From Nemertoderma westbladi (taxonomy: Eukaryota > Xenacoelomorpha > Nemertodermatida > Nemertodermatidae), in NCBI GenBank assembly GCA_032718475.1, contig JAUCBJ010005369.1:1-49162 (forward strand): a DNA stretch of 49,162 nucleotides. The letters are read 5' to 3'. This document shows positions 1-10,534 of the stretch, one piece after another. Position numbers and translations under genes: made by a program. Below the pieces are notes generated by a model. It was not told the origin of the DNA, did no database searches, and worked only from the letters and a program-made list of their open reading frames with translations. The stretch's first letter is position 1; every line of letters starts with the position of its first letter.

Positions 1-140
1 AATAGCACTCTGCATATGTATGGGTTTAAAACCTCCAGGAGTCGACTAAATAAAAGACAGTGGTCCACTGAGTCGAAGGCAGCGGCTATGTCAACCTGGC
101 AGGCAAAGGTGGGTATGGTAGATTGGCGGTTATGTTCAAG
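1..140. other. Unassigned left flank
   Basis: No feature recognised. The stretch runs straight into the 44-bp tandem array. A short open frame that continues into the array exists only because the repeat lacks stops in that phase, so it is not called. Confidence 0.4.
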
Positions 141-820
141 TGATACAAACACGTGTGGACTTGGTCCTGTATTACGTGCGCACGTGATACAAACACGTGT
201 GCACTTGGTCCTGTATTACGTGCGCACGTGATACAAACACGTGTGGACTTGGTCCTGTATTACGTGCGCCCGTGATACAAACACGTGTGGACTTGGTCCT
301 GTATTACGTGCGCACGTGATACAAACACGTGTGGACTTGGTCCTGTATTACGTGCGCCCGTGATACAAACACGTGTGGACTTGGTCCTGTATTACGTGCG
401 CACGTGATACAAACACGTGTGGACTTCGTCCTGTATTACGTGCGCACGTGATACAAACACGTGTGCACTTGGTCCTGTATTACGTGCGCACGTGATACAA
501 ACACGTGTGGACTTGGTCCTGTATTACGTGCGCACGTGATACAAACACGTGTGGACTTGGTCCTGTATTACGTGCGCCCGTGATACAAACACGTGTGGAC
601 TTGGTCCTGTATTACGTGCGCACGTGATACAAACACGTGTGGACTTGGTCCTGTATTACGTGCGCACGTGATACAAACACGTGTGGACTTGGTCCTGTAT
701 TAGGTGCGCACGTGATACAAACACGTGTCGACTTGGTCCTGTATTACGTGCGCACGTGATACAAACACGTGTGGACTTCGTCCTGTATTACGTGCGCACG
801 TGATACAAACACGTGTGGAC
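141..820. repeat. 44-bp tandem array, about 15.5 units
   Basis: The unit begins TGATACAAACACGTGTGGAC and is repeated 15 times plus a 20-bp partial copy. The period is exactly 44 bp throughout, without indels: 660 bp separate the first and last unit starts. Each unit carries one CACGTG in AAACACGTGTGG. Most units carry a second CACGTG inside the palindrome ACGTGCGCACGT. Some units have CGCCCGTG instead, which destroys both. Differences between units are single bases, so the array looks young or homogenised. The repeated CACGTG cores match the E-box consensus of bHLH factors, but nothing here shows function. Confidence 0.93.
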
Positions 821-1303
821 GACAAGAGTGGTTTATTTAAATTTGTTCTGATTAATCTAATATTTCGCTTCTGAGATCTGCAATCCTTGCAAATTCGCCT
901 TTGCATTGGGATAGGGTGAAACTGATTTTATAAAACGTTTGAAAAGCAATTTCATAAAGATTAGAAGTCGAGAAGTTGTAAGTAATTAGACATGAATAAT
1001 AATGAATCAGACACCATCAATCAACCCGTTTTGGTTTTTGGTTACATACAGTGCCGAGAAAACGCGATTAAACAGTGTCAATGTGACGCAATACCACTGC
1101 ACAATGACCGCGCGAGGTTAATCGTTGAGCCGGGATTTAGTGCAATAAATAAAAAATGGGGAGTTTAGTTAACAAAGCAATAATTTATTGTTAAATCAAA
1201 ATAATAAATTAAACATAAAAAATGAATCTGCACTAAATATAATTTTTCTTGCACAATAATAATTACGTTGCGATAAGTTTGTTGATTATTCTCTCTCGGG
1301 TGG
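821..1303. other. Sequence 3' of CHMP1, no gene seen
   Basis: AT-rich sequence between the 44-bp array and the CHMP1 stop codon. No coding segment is recognised. On the minus strand it is the expected 3' UTR and downstream flank of CHMP1. Confidence 0.5.
1184..1189 (-). promoter_or_regulatory. Candidate poly(A) signal of CHMP1
   Basis: TTTATT on the plus strand gives AATAAA on the CHMP1 strand about 115 bp past its stop codon, a normal distance for a short 3' UTR. The motif is common in AT-rich DNA, so it is only a candidate. Confidence 0.4.
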
Positions 1304-2232
1304 TCACGACTGTCTCAATCTAGCTAATCTTTGAGTAAGTTCATCCTGTTCAGATGCGCTAGCTGAAACCGAGGATGTCGATGCGACTACCGTAGTGGCC
1401 GACTGTGGAAGGTCTGCTTGGAGATCCAACCTTAATGCAAATAAAATAATAGTTGTATAAACCAAATTAATTTATTTTAAATTAAGGGGAGGAGGGGGGG
1501 GGGGGGGGGGGCACACGTTCACATTTTTGATTTTATATGGTCACCACAAACATTAATACACAACCATTGATAATTTTGGCGAGTTGTCATGAAACCACTG
1601 TACCAAACATTACTAACCGATTTTAGTAGATCCCAGACAGACTGTTTGAGCGGGAAGGTTCAAACTTTAAAGCAAATTATCACATAATTACATTTTTCAA
1701 AATACTACTCAGCTATTTTGCACCCAAACTATAATTTGTGGCTCGTTTGAAAGGTATTTTTTAATCTCCAACACTTTTTTTTAATTATTTTGTTCAATAA
1801 TTATTATTATCGCGAATTTTAATTAATTATTTGAAATAGCCCGAATCCAAGCTCAATTGAACCCCTATTCCTTTATACCATTACCATACTGAGCCAAATG
1901 AAAATGTCGATAAATATCTTGCTCTATTGAGTTTCACATTTGGATTCGAGAAATTGAATACCGTGTCGAATAACCTACCTGTATCTCCTGATTACTGCTA
2001 CTAATACTCACCCCGCCTCGTCAGCTATCTCCTGCATGAGGCCATTGACCTGGGCCTCGGGGGTGTAGGTGGTCACGCTGGCGCCCATAGACTCGTCCAT
2101 TGTTTGGGTGCGCACGTCGAGGTCTTCGAACTGTCGCTCGAACCGATCCATAATGTTGGTTACTCGCTCGAGATTCATCGAACGCAACGCCGAATCCAAT
2201 GAGTGAACCACGCCCTTCATGGAACTGGTCAC
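1304..2232 (-). CDS. CHMP1: CHMP1, last two coding exons (ESCRT-III subunit)
   Basis: CHMP1 is an ESCRT-III subunit acting on endosomal membranes in multivesicular-body sorting and in abscission; its C-terminal tail binds the MIT domains of VPS4 and partners. Two exons are seen on the minus strand. Exon 2012-2232 follows an acceptor TAG (2235-2233), encodes the part with VTSSMKGVV, MDRFERQFEDLDV and QEIADEAG, and ends in phase 2 before GTGAGT (2011-2006). Exon 1304-1430 follows an acceptor AG (1432-1431), completes the split glycine, continues LDLQADLPQ, and ends in the MIM-type tail EQDELTQRLARLRQS and TGA at 1306-1304. Splicing keeps the frame with no stop, so this half looks intact. In the family about 100 N-terminal residues precede this part; I found no exon for them upstream (2236-3590) or in the non-repeat gaps beyond. 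It is either the 3' end of a gene with a very long intron, a partial duplicate, or the product of an assembly join. Confidence 0.9.
1431..2011 (-). other. CHMP1 intron with an 18-bp G:C homopolymer
   Basis: 581-bp intron with donor GTGAGT at 2011-2006 and acceptor AG at 1432-1431. An uninterrupted G run at 1494-1511 gives C18 in the transcript about 65 nt upstream of the acceptor. Bases 1640-1770 resemble a diverged copy of the repeat around 2810-2940, sharing a GCGGGAAGGTT-like core and similar downstream words. Confidence 0.8.
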
Positions 2233-2325
2233 CTAGGTAACGGTAGGGGGGAACTGGAAGTAACGGGAATTTAACGTCAATAACGTTGTACTTTACTTTG
2301 ACGACTGTAAAAGGCCAACATATGA

Positions 2326-2965
2326 TAGCCCACTGTCCCTTGCGCACATCTGGGGACATTAGTTTTTGTATTGTTTTTCAGCAGGCCATACGTTATGTAG
2401 TTGCAATGGACGTTAAGAAAATTTTTTATATACTGACGAAAACACAACATTCTAAATACTGTCCCTTGCGCACATCTGGGGACATTAGACATTTTTAGTG
2501 CTGGGAGTATTATATTAGGTCCTACGTATAGTTGCAAACTATACGTATATGTTAATGAATGTTAAGAATAATATTTAATATATTAGTAAAAACATACCAT
2601 TGCAAATACTGTCCTTTACGCACATCTGGGGACATTGGTTTTTGTATAGGTGAGATAGGCTCTACGTGCACCATGTCCTTGAATATAGTGTCGTCATTCA
2701 GACACCCCCCCCCCCCCAGGGTTTTTTCTAAATATGTTAGGGAAATTTATAAATGAAAATAGCGATTTCGAAATTTTTTAACTTGTTTCGAAATTGGTCA
2801 CATAGAGTCTGACCAATTCGCGCGGGAAGGTTTTAAACTTTACATGCATTTAACTCAGAATATTATTTCTCATTTTTTCCTTCACTCAAAACCTAACTAC
2901 TCCGTCATTTTTTAATGAATTCGTTTGAAATTTTCAGTGAGTGGTCTTGACATATTGGCCATTGA
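2326..2965 (+). repeat. Dispersed repeat, left inverted copy
   Basis: This stretch matches the reverse complement of 35360-36060 over most of its length, with small indels and about 80 extra bases in the right copy. It contains three spaced copies of a 25-bp hairpin motif with TGTCCC and GGGACA arms around TTGCGCACATCTG (2334-2358, 2460-2484, and a weaker one at 2610-2634). They are separated by 126 and 150 bp of partly repeated AT-rich sequence. A C13 run at 2705-2717 matches G11 at 35664-35674. No coding capacity is recognised; a non-autonomous mobile element is possible. Confidence 0.75.
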
Positions 2966-3589
2966 TCAGAAGACTAATGTTAACTAAAAAAAATGAAATA
3001 ATGTTAACTAAATGTGTTTGAGAATACTGGAATATAATTATTGGCTTTAATGCTTTTTTATTCATATAAATAATACACGGCTTCGCGAAGAGATAAGGCG
3101 TTATTAAACAACAAAATAAAATTATATCTTTTCAAACATTAGGAGTTAACATCGGAGTATCACATATAAGCTTGTAAAAGACTGATACTGCCCAACTGTC
3201 TGCCTGTCTAACTGCCCGCTTGTTATACTCGGTCCTACCCGACCCGGATTTAACCCAATAATATCTCATCGGATTTCCCAACTGTTGGCGATATCCGCCT
3301 CCATCCCATTATCTACCCTCCAATCCGCTCTCTCGACCTGACCGAGCTTCGAGGTCCTTGGTGCTGCTTCCTTCACATCTGATGCGCCAACCTCAGTAGT
3401 TAATGGAGTCTTGTTGATTCAGTTTGTGTTGATCTGTTCCCATCCTTCGCTTCCTCTCCCGTTATCTCATCTTTCAATCAAACCTATTGTTCAATTTCTC
3501 AAACCGTCGTATTGTTCGATAGTATCATCGTATTGTCCTAGTGTCATTATTGTCTCGATTGTTACTACTGGTCATTCTTGTTCATCACC
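2966..3589. other. Unassigned, pyrimidine-rich toward the satellite
   Basis: No gene, splice-flanked exon or known repeat recognised on either strand. The last 250 bases are pyrimidine-rich on the plus strand and lead into the 51-bp satellite. I looked here for the missing upstream exons of CHMP1 and did not see them. Confidence 0.4.
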
Positions 3590-5737
3590 TATTCGTTGTT
3601 TGTTTCGGTAATTCTTGTTTATCACCTATTTGTTGTTTGTATATTGACCGCTTTTCCAGTAATTCTTGTTTATCACATATTCGTTGTTTGTATATTGACC
3701 ATTTTACCAGTAATTCTTGTTTATCACCTATTCGTTGTTTGTTTATTGACTGTTTTACCAGTAATTCTTGTTTATCACCTATTCGTTGTTTGTATATTGA
3801 CCGTTTTACCGGTAATTCTTGTTTATCACCTATTCGTTATTTGTTTATTGACCGTTTTACCAGTAATTCTTGTTTATCACCTATTCGTTGTTTGTTTATT
3901 GACTGTTTTACCGGTAATTCTTGTTTATCACCTATTCGTTATTTGTTTATTGACCGTTTTACCAGTAATTCTTGTTTATCACCTATTCGTTGTTTGTTTA
4001 TTGACTGTTTTACCGGTAATTCTTGTTTATCACCTATTCGTTATTTGTTTATTGACCGTTTTACCAGTAATTCTTGTTTATCACCTATTCGTTGTTTGTT
4101 TATTGACCGTTTTACCAGTAATTCTTGTTTATCACCTATTCGTTGTTTGTTTATTGACTGTTTTACCGGTAATTCTTGTTTATCACCTATTCGTTATTTG
4201 TTTATTGACCGTTTTACCAGTAATTCTTGTTTATCACATATTCGTTGTTTGTATATTGACCGTTTTACCGGTAATTCTTGTTTATCACCTATTCGTTATT
4301 TGTTTATTGACCGTTTTACCTGTAATTCTTGTTTATCACATATTCGTTGTTTGTATATTGACCGTTTTACCGGTAATTCTTGTTTATCACCTATTCGTTA
4401 TTTGTTTATTGACCGTTTTACCAGTAATTCTTGTTTATCACCTATTCGTTGTTTGTTTATTGACTGTTTTACCGGTAATTCTTGTTTATCACCTATTCGT
4501 TATTTGTTTATTGACCGTTTTACCAGTAATTCTTGTTTATCACCTATTCGTTGTTTGTTTATTGACTGTTTTACCGGTAATTCTTGTTTATCACCTATTC
4601 GTTATTTGTTTATTGACCGTTTTACCAGTAATTCTTGTTTATCACCTATTCGTTGTTTGTTTATTGACTGTTTTACCAGTAATTCTTGTTTATCACATAT
4701 TCGTTGTTTGTTTATTGACCGTTTTACCGGTAATTTTTTGTTTATCACCTATTCGTTATTTGTTTATTGACCGTTTTACCAGTAATTCTTGTTTATCACA
4801 TATTCGTTGTTTGTTTATTGACCGTTTTACCGGTAATTTTTTGTTTATCACCTATTCGTTGTTTGTTTATTGACCATTTTACCGGTAATTCTTGTTTATC
4901 ACCTATTCGTTATTTGTTTATTGACCGTTTTACCAGTAATTCTTGTTTATCACCTATTCGTTGTTTGTTTATTGACTGTTTTACCAGTAATTCTTGTTTA
5001 TCACCTATTCGTTGTTTGTTTATTGACTGTTTTACCGGTAATTCTTGTTTATCACCTATTCGTTATTTGTTTATTGACCGTTTTACCAGTAATTCTTGTT
5101 TATCACCTATTCGTTGTTTGTTTATTGACTGTTTTAAAGGTAATTCTTGTTTATCACCTATTCGTTATTTGTTTATTGACCGTTTTACCTGTAATTCTTG
5201 TTTATCACATATTCGTTGTTTGTATATTGACCGTTTTACCGGTAATTCTTGTTTATCACCTATTCGTTATTTGTTTATTGACCGTTTTACCAGTAATTCT
5301 TGTTTATCACCTATTCGTTGTTTGTTTATTGACTGTTTTACCGGTAATTCTTGTTTATCACCTATTCGTTATTTGTTTATTGACCGTTTTACCAGTAATT
5401 CTTGTTTATCACCTATTCGTTGTTTGTTTATTGACTGTTTTACCGGTAATTCTTGTTTATCACCTATTCGTTGTTTGTATATTGACCGTTTTACCGGTAA
5501 TTCTTGTTTATCACCTATTCGTTATTTGTTTATTGACCGTTTTACCAGTAATTCTTGTTTATCACCTATTCGTTGTTTGTTTATTGACTGTTTTACCGGT
5601 AATTCTTGTTTATCACCTATTCGTTGTTTGTTTATTGACTGTTTTACCGGTAATTCTTGTTTATCACTTATTCGCTGTTTGTTTATTGACCGTTTTACCG
5701 GTAATTCTTTTTATCACATATTCGTTGTTTGTATATT
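3590..5737. repeat. 51-bp satellite, block 1 (about 42 units)
   Basis: The unit contains TTTTACCGGTAATTCTTG, TTTATCACCTATTCGTTG and TTTGTTTATTGACCG. Most of the block alternates two variants, ACCGGT with GTTGTTTG and ACCAGT with GTTATTTG, making a 102-bp higher-order repeat. The unit length is 17 codons, so several frames stay open for hundreds of codons and translate to 17-residue repeats such as NSCLSPIRCLFIDRFTG. Units of 50 or 52 bp (AATTTTTTG or AATTCTTTTT variants) shift the frame and end those runs. These open frames are a by-product of the unit length, not genes. Confidence 0.95.
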
Positions 5738-7030
5738 ATTTATTTATTTATTTCCTTTCCATTATCGGGCACTAATGACCCATGCTACTGTACGTACATT
5801 TTTAATATACTAAACGAAACACATAGCACAAAAATTAATTACGGTTGGACCCTACAATCTATAATTAAATTCACAGTGACCGACAATCGACCAAAGAAAA
5901 AAAGAACAAAAATGAAACCAATAGAATTTCATTATAAACTATCATTACAAAGTGAAAAATGCAAAAAAATACAAAAAAAAACAAAAAATTTACGAGGGTG
6001 GATATTTATGGCCCAGTATTGCGAGTATATTAATTATACAATATTACACAGATAGAAGTACTTCCCAACGGTCCCGTAAAGTTGAGGACGTACAAATATT
6101 AAAACAAACTGAAAGTAAATCGTTACTAGAAGATGCTACTCGCCTTGCGAGCGAGCCTGCCGCAACCCTACATATAGCTACAAAAGTATTAACTCGATTA
6201 TTTACAAAAATTGTATCCGCGTCATCACAGCGACTATACTTAAAAAGTAACCTGAACGCAGTATTGTAGGCTACACGGACCTTACGCAGTTCCTCAACTC
6301 TAAATATACTCCACAATGAAGTACAATAAAGACTGTAACAATAAGTTTTAAATAGCGCTCGTTTCACTGGCAATGAGCAACCGCCAAAGAAACGTGCTAA
6401 CTGGTTACCACGGCGATAAAGAGAACGCTTAGCAACCATCATATCAGACTCATCTGACAGTGAACTACTAAGTATGTGTCCTAGATAAGTAAGTTCTTTT
6501 ACGCAAGGTATTATTTTACCACATAAATAAACATCCCCAGATCTACCTAGTTTACATGGGTGAAAATATAAACACTTAGATTTACCGGGGTTATACAGAA
6601 TATCGTGATCGATACCATACTTTTCACAGATTCGTAATAGCACTCTCAGACCCTGAATACTAGGGGCCAAGACACAAAGGTCGTCGGCGTAAAGTAAGTT
6701 ATTTAACCTACTGGACCCAACTTTACATCCTACAGAAGCACGATTTAATAATTTACTCAAATCATTAAGATAAATGTTGAACAAAAGAGGAGACAACAAC
6801 GACCCTTGTCGTACAGAGTTACCGACACGAAAACCAGCTGAGGTAGCATTACCCCAGGTTACAGTTAGCACTTGGTTAGTGTACCAGTAGAATAAAATAC
6901 GTACTATACACACGGGTACTTTGAGATTTAATAATTTCTGAAAAAGTTTGTAATAATTAACCCGATCGAACGCTTTAGAGGCGTCTAAGAATGCCACATA
7001 AACAGGCGAGTCACGGGAGATATATAAATG
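5738..7030 (-). mobile_element. 5'-truncated CR1/L2-like LINE in the satellite
   Basis: About 1.3 kb of unrelated sequence interrupts the 51-bp satellite. On the minus strand it reads from reverse-transcriptase motif A to a 3' tail made of repeated ATTT/AAAT (5738-5756), as expected for a LINE inserted by target-primed reverse transcription and truncated at its 5' end. Satellite resumes at about 7031. I could not define a clear target-site duplication, partly because the flanks are themselves repeats. Confidence 0.8.
6044..7027 (-). pseudogene. Reverse transcriptase fragment, CR1/L2-like LINE
   Basis: Partial ORF2 of a non-LTR retrotransposon. The open frame runs from the satellite junction (residues YISRDSPVY) through motif A FLDASKAFDRVN, motif B NSVRQGSLLSPLLFNIYL, the catalytic LLYADDLCVLAPS box, KYLGH-like LTYLGHILSS in the thumb, and a C-terminal part ending about 290 bases before the 3' tail. 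The endonuclease and the first RT motifs are missing because of the 5' truncation. The frame that remains has no stop or frameshift, so the insertion is recent or little decayed. The clade assignment rests on remembered motif style and is less certain than the RT call. Confidence 0.85.
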
Positions 7031-9612
7031 AACTGTTTTACCGTATTGACCGTTTTACCGGTAATTCTTGTTTATCACCTATTTGTTGTTTGTATATTGA
7101 CCGTTTTACCGGTAATTCTTGTTTATCACCTATTCGTTGTTTGTTTATTGACTGTTTTACTGGTAATTCTTGTTTATCACTTATTCGCTGTTTGTTTATT
7201 GACCGTTTTACCGGTAATTCTTTTTATCACCTATTCGTTGTTTGTTTATTGACTGTTTCACCGGTAATTCTTGTTTATCACTTATTCGCTGTTTGTTTAT
7301 TGACCGTTTTACCGGTAATTCTTTTTATCACATATTCGTTGTTTGTATATTGACCGTTTTACCGGTAATTCTTGTTTATCACCTATTTGTTGTTTGTATA
7401 TTGACCGTTTTACCGGTAATTCTTGTTTATCACCTATTCGTTGTTTGTTTATTGACCGTTTTACCGGTAATTCTTTTTATCACATATTCGTTGTTTGTAT
7501 ATTGACCGTTTTACCGGTAATTCTTGTTTATCACCTATTTGTTGTTTGTATATTGACCGTTTTACCGGTAATTCTTGTTTATCACCTATTCGTTGTTTGT
7601 TTATTGACCGTTTTACCGGTAATTCTTTTTATCACATATTCGTTGTTTGTATATTGACCGTTTTACCGGTAATTCTTGTTTATCACCTATTTGTTGTTTG
7701 TATATTGACCGTTTTACCGGTAATTCTTTTTTATCACCTATTCGTTGTTTGTTTATTGACTGTTTTACCGGTAATTCTTGTTTATCACTTATTCGCTGTT
7801 TGTTTATTGACCGTTTTACCGGTAATTCTTTTTATCACCTATTCGTTGTTTGTTTATTGACTGTTTCACCGGTAATTCTTGTTTATCACTTATTCGCTGT
7901 TTGTTTATTGACCGTTTTACCGGTAATTCTTGTTTATCACCTATTCATTGTTTGTTTATTGACCGTTTTACCGGTAATTCTTGTTTATCACTTATTCGCT
8001 GTTTGTTTATTGACCGTTTTACCGGTAATTGTTTTTATCACCTATTCGTTGTTTGTATATTGACCGTTTTACCAGTAATTCTTGTTTATCACCTATTCGT
8101 TGTTTGTTTATTGACTGTTTTACCGGTAATTCTTGTTTATCACTTATTCGCTGTTTGTTTATTGACCGTTTTACCGGTAATTCTTTTAATCACCTATTCG
8201 TTGTTTGTTTATTGACTGTTTTACCGGTAATTCTTGTTTATCACTTACTCGCTGTTTGTTTATTGATCGTTTTACCGGTAATTCTTTTTATCACATATTC
8301 GTTGTTTGTATATTGACCGTTTTACCGGTAATTCTTGTTTATCACCTATTTGTTGTTTGTATATTGACCGCTTTTCCAGCAATTCTTGTTTATCACTTAT
8401 TCGTTGTTTGTATATTAACCGTTTTACCGGTAATTCTTGTTTATCACCTATTCGTTGTTTGTTTATTGACCGCTTTTCCAGTAATTCTTGTTTATCACCT
8501 ATTCGTTGTTTGTTTATTGACCGTTTTACCAGTAATTCTTGTTTATCACCTATTCGTTGTTTGTTTATTGACCATTTTACCGGTAATTATTTGTTTATCA
8601 CCTATTCATTGTGTGTTTATTGATCGTTTTACCGGTAATTCTTATTTATCACATATTCGTTGTTTGTATATTGACCATTTTACCAGTAATTCTTGTTTAT
8701 CACCTATTCGTTGTTTGTTTATTGACCGTTTTACAGGTAATTCTTGTTTATCACCTATTCATTGTTTGTTTATTGACCGTTTTACCGGTAATTCTTGTTT
8801 ATCACATATTCGTTGTTTGTATATTGACTGTTTTACCGGTAATTCTTGTTTATCACCTATTCGTTGTTTGTATATTAACCGCTTTTCCGGTAATTCTTGT
8901 TTATCACCTATTCGTTGTTTGTTTATTGACCGTTTTACCGGTAATTCTTGTTTATCACCTATTTGTTGTTTGTTTATTGACTGTTTTACCGGTAATTTTT
9001 TGTTTATCACATATTTGTTGTTTGTTTATTGACCGTTTTACCAGTAATTTTTTGTTTATCACCTATTCGTTGTTTGTTTATTGACCGTTTTACCAGTAAT
9101 TCTTGTTTATCACATATTCGTTGTTTGTATATTGACCGTTTTACCGGTAATTCTTGTTTATCACATATTCGTTGTTTGTTTATTGACCGTTTTACCGGTA
9201 ATTCTTGTTTATCACTTATTCGTTGTTTGTTTATTGACCGTTTTACCAGTAATTCTTGTTTATCACATATTCGTTGTTTGTATATTGACCGTTTTACCGG
9301 TAATTCTTGTTTATCACCTATTTGTTGTTTGTATATTGACCGCTTTTCCAGCAATTCTTGTTTATCACCTATTCGTTGTTTGTTTATTGACCGTTTTACC
9401 AGTAATTCTTGTTTATCACCTATTCGTTGTTTGTTTATTGACCGTTTTACCAGTAATTTTTTGTTTATCACATATTCGTTGTTTGTTTATTGACCGTTTT
9501 ACCGGTAATTTTTTGTTTATCACCTATTCTTTGTTTGTTTATTGACCGTTTTACCGGTAATTCTTGTTTATCACATATTCGTTGTTTGTATATTGACCGT
9601 TTTACCGGTATA
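7031..9612. repeat. 51-bp satellite, block 2 (about 50 units)
   Basis: Same unit as block 1, continuing after the LINE insertion. Here a different higher-order structure appears: a 152-bp period (51+51+50) marked by the shortened unit AATTCTTTTTATCAC, with steps of 152 bp at 7321, 7473 and 7625. The one-base-short unit shifts the frame in each period, so open frames here are shorter. Units with TTTATTGA carry AATAAA on the minus strand. Confidence 0.95.
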
Positions 9613-9653
9613 GTCAGGTCAGGTATTCTAGGTTATTGATCAAGAAAACTTGC

Positions 9654-9850
9654 CACCTCCATGCAGCATAAAGGAGGTGCCACCTGTAGCTGCATAGACC
9701 CTCTTACTAGGGCAAATCTGGTCCTGTAACTAGGACCCCCTTCGTTCTGGGATAAGGACGCCCTTGGTCCTGGATTAAGGACCCATATACTTGGCTGCAG
9801 GGGTATATGGCCTGACCAGGCAGATGGTGATCTACCAATGGCTGGTCAGG
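9654..9850 (+). other. Cluster of perfect inverted repeats (structured 5' RNA?)
   Basis: Consecutive perfect stems can be read off: CACCTCC/GGAGGTG (9654-9660 with 9673-9679); ATGCAGC/GCTGCAT (9661-9667 with 9689-9695, interleaved with the first); GGTCCT/AGGACC (9720-9725 with 9732-9737); GGTCCT/AGGACC again (9766-9771 with 9778-9783); CCATATAC/GTATATGG (9783-9790 with 9803-9810); CCTGACCAG/CTGGTCAGG (9811-9819 with 9842-9850). Six perfect stems of 6-9 bp in 200 bp is far above the surrounding sequence. The position near the 5' end of a LINE suggests a structured 5' UTR. Function is unknown. Confidence 0.7.
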
Positions 9851-9945
9851 AGTAGAGTGTTCTCATGTCCACTCTGAGAGCACTTCACTGCGACCTGCAC
9901 CTGGCAGCAAGGGTACAGGGCATGACCCAGCAGATGAGCTGCAAC

Positions 9946-10527
9946 CTGGGATCATGGATCCGGAAGTCAGGTGAGGACCTTCAAATACGTAAGGGAAAGG
10001 CATGGGCAGCCTTGAATAGGCTTTCCAGGATTTGGAAGTCACCGAGAATTAATCGGAAACTTAAGGTCCGATTATTTAGAGCAGCAGTAGTTCCAGTACT
10101 CCTCTACGGGAGTCCATGCTGGGCTCTAACTGCTGAGGACACCAAATCTCTGGATGGCACATTCACAAGAATGCTACGCCGGGTTCATTGTGTCAAGTAC
10201 AATGCACACATCTCCAACCAGACACTATATAACATTGGAGGTGTCTCATTGGTTCCCCCAAGCTTGACACTAGAACAAAATCGCCTCCTAGAACAAAATC
10301 GCCTCCGCTTTGCAGGACATTGCTTTCGCCGTGAGGACCAGCCAGTGCATAATCTTGTACTTTGGCAGCCTCATGGAGTGAATAAGCATGGTGGACAGCC
10401 CATGACTTTCTTGAGATGCATCTTAAAGGACACTGGCCTTAAAGATGCGGATGATCTAGCAAATGTCATGGGTGATAGGGAGTTGTGGCGGTGCAATTTT
10501 GTTGACAAGCCGGCACAGCATTCTTAA
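9946..10527 (+). pseudogene. RTE-like LINE ORF2, C-terminal remnant
   Basis: The frame carries the post-RT region of the LINE: LGSWIRKSGEDL, NRLSRIWKS, VLLYGSPCWALTAEDT, FTRMLRRVHCVKYNAH and LRFAGHCFRREDQPV, ending PAQHS and TAA at 10525-10527. The open frame extends upstream to 9865, but residues before the LGSW motif come from the 5' region and are not RT sequence. A short in-frame duplication (LEQNRLLEQNRL) is present only in this copy. Without endonuclease and catalytic RT motifs it cannot encode a working enzyme. Confidence 0.85.
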
Positions 10528-10534
10528 AAATGCA

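Noticed and set aside
141-820. CRISPR-like array
   Set aside because: There are no variable spacers; the whole 44-bp unit repeats, and the window is eukaryotic.
8759-9471. Minus-strand basic repeat protein (NKQRIGDKQELPVKRSI-like)
   Set aside because: It is the reverse strand of the 51-bp satellite in an open phase, with the same period.
3541-9545. Many long open frames with 17-residue hydrophobic or NSCLSPIRCL-type repeats
   Set aside because: They are the 51-bp satellite read in frame; the period divides by three and breaks coincide with 50/52-bp units. No start context, no non-repeat domain.
9605-9860. HDV-like self-cleaving ribozyme at the LINE 5' end
   Set aside because: I could not lay out the nested double pseudoknot with a P1 helix starting at the element's first base; only generic stems are clear.
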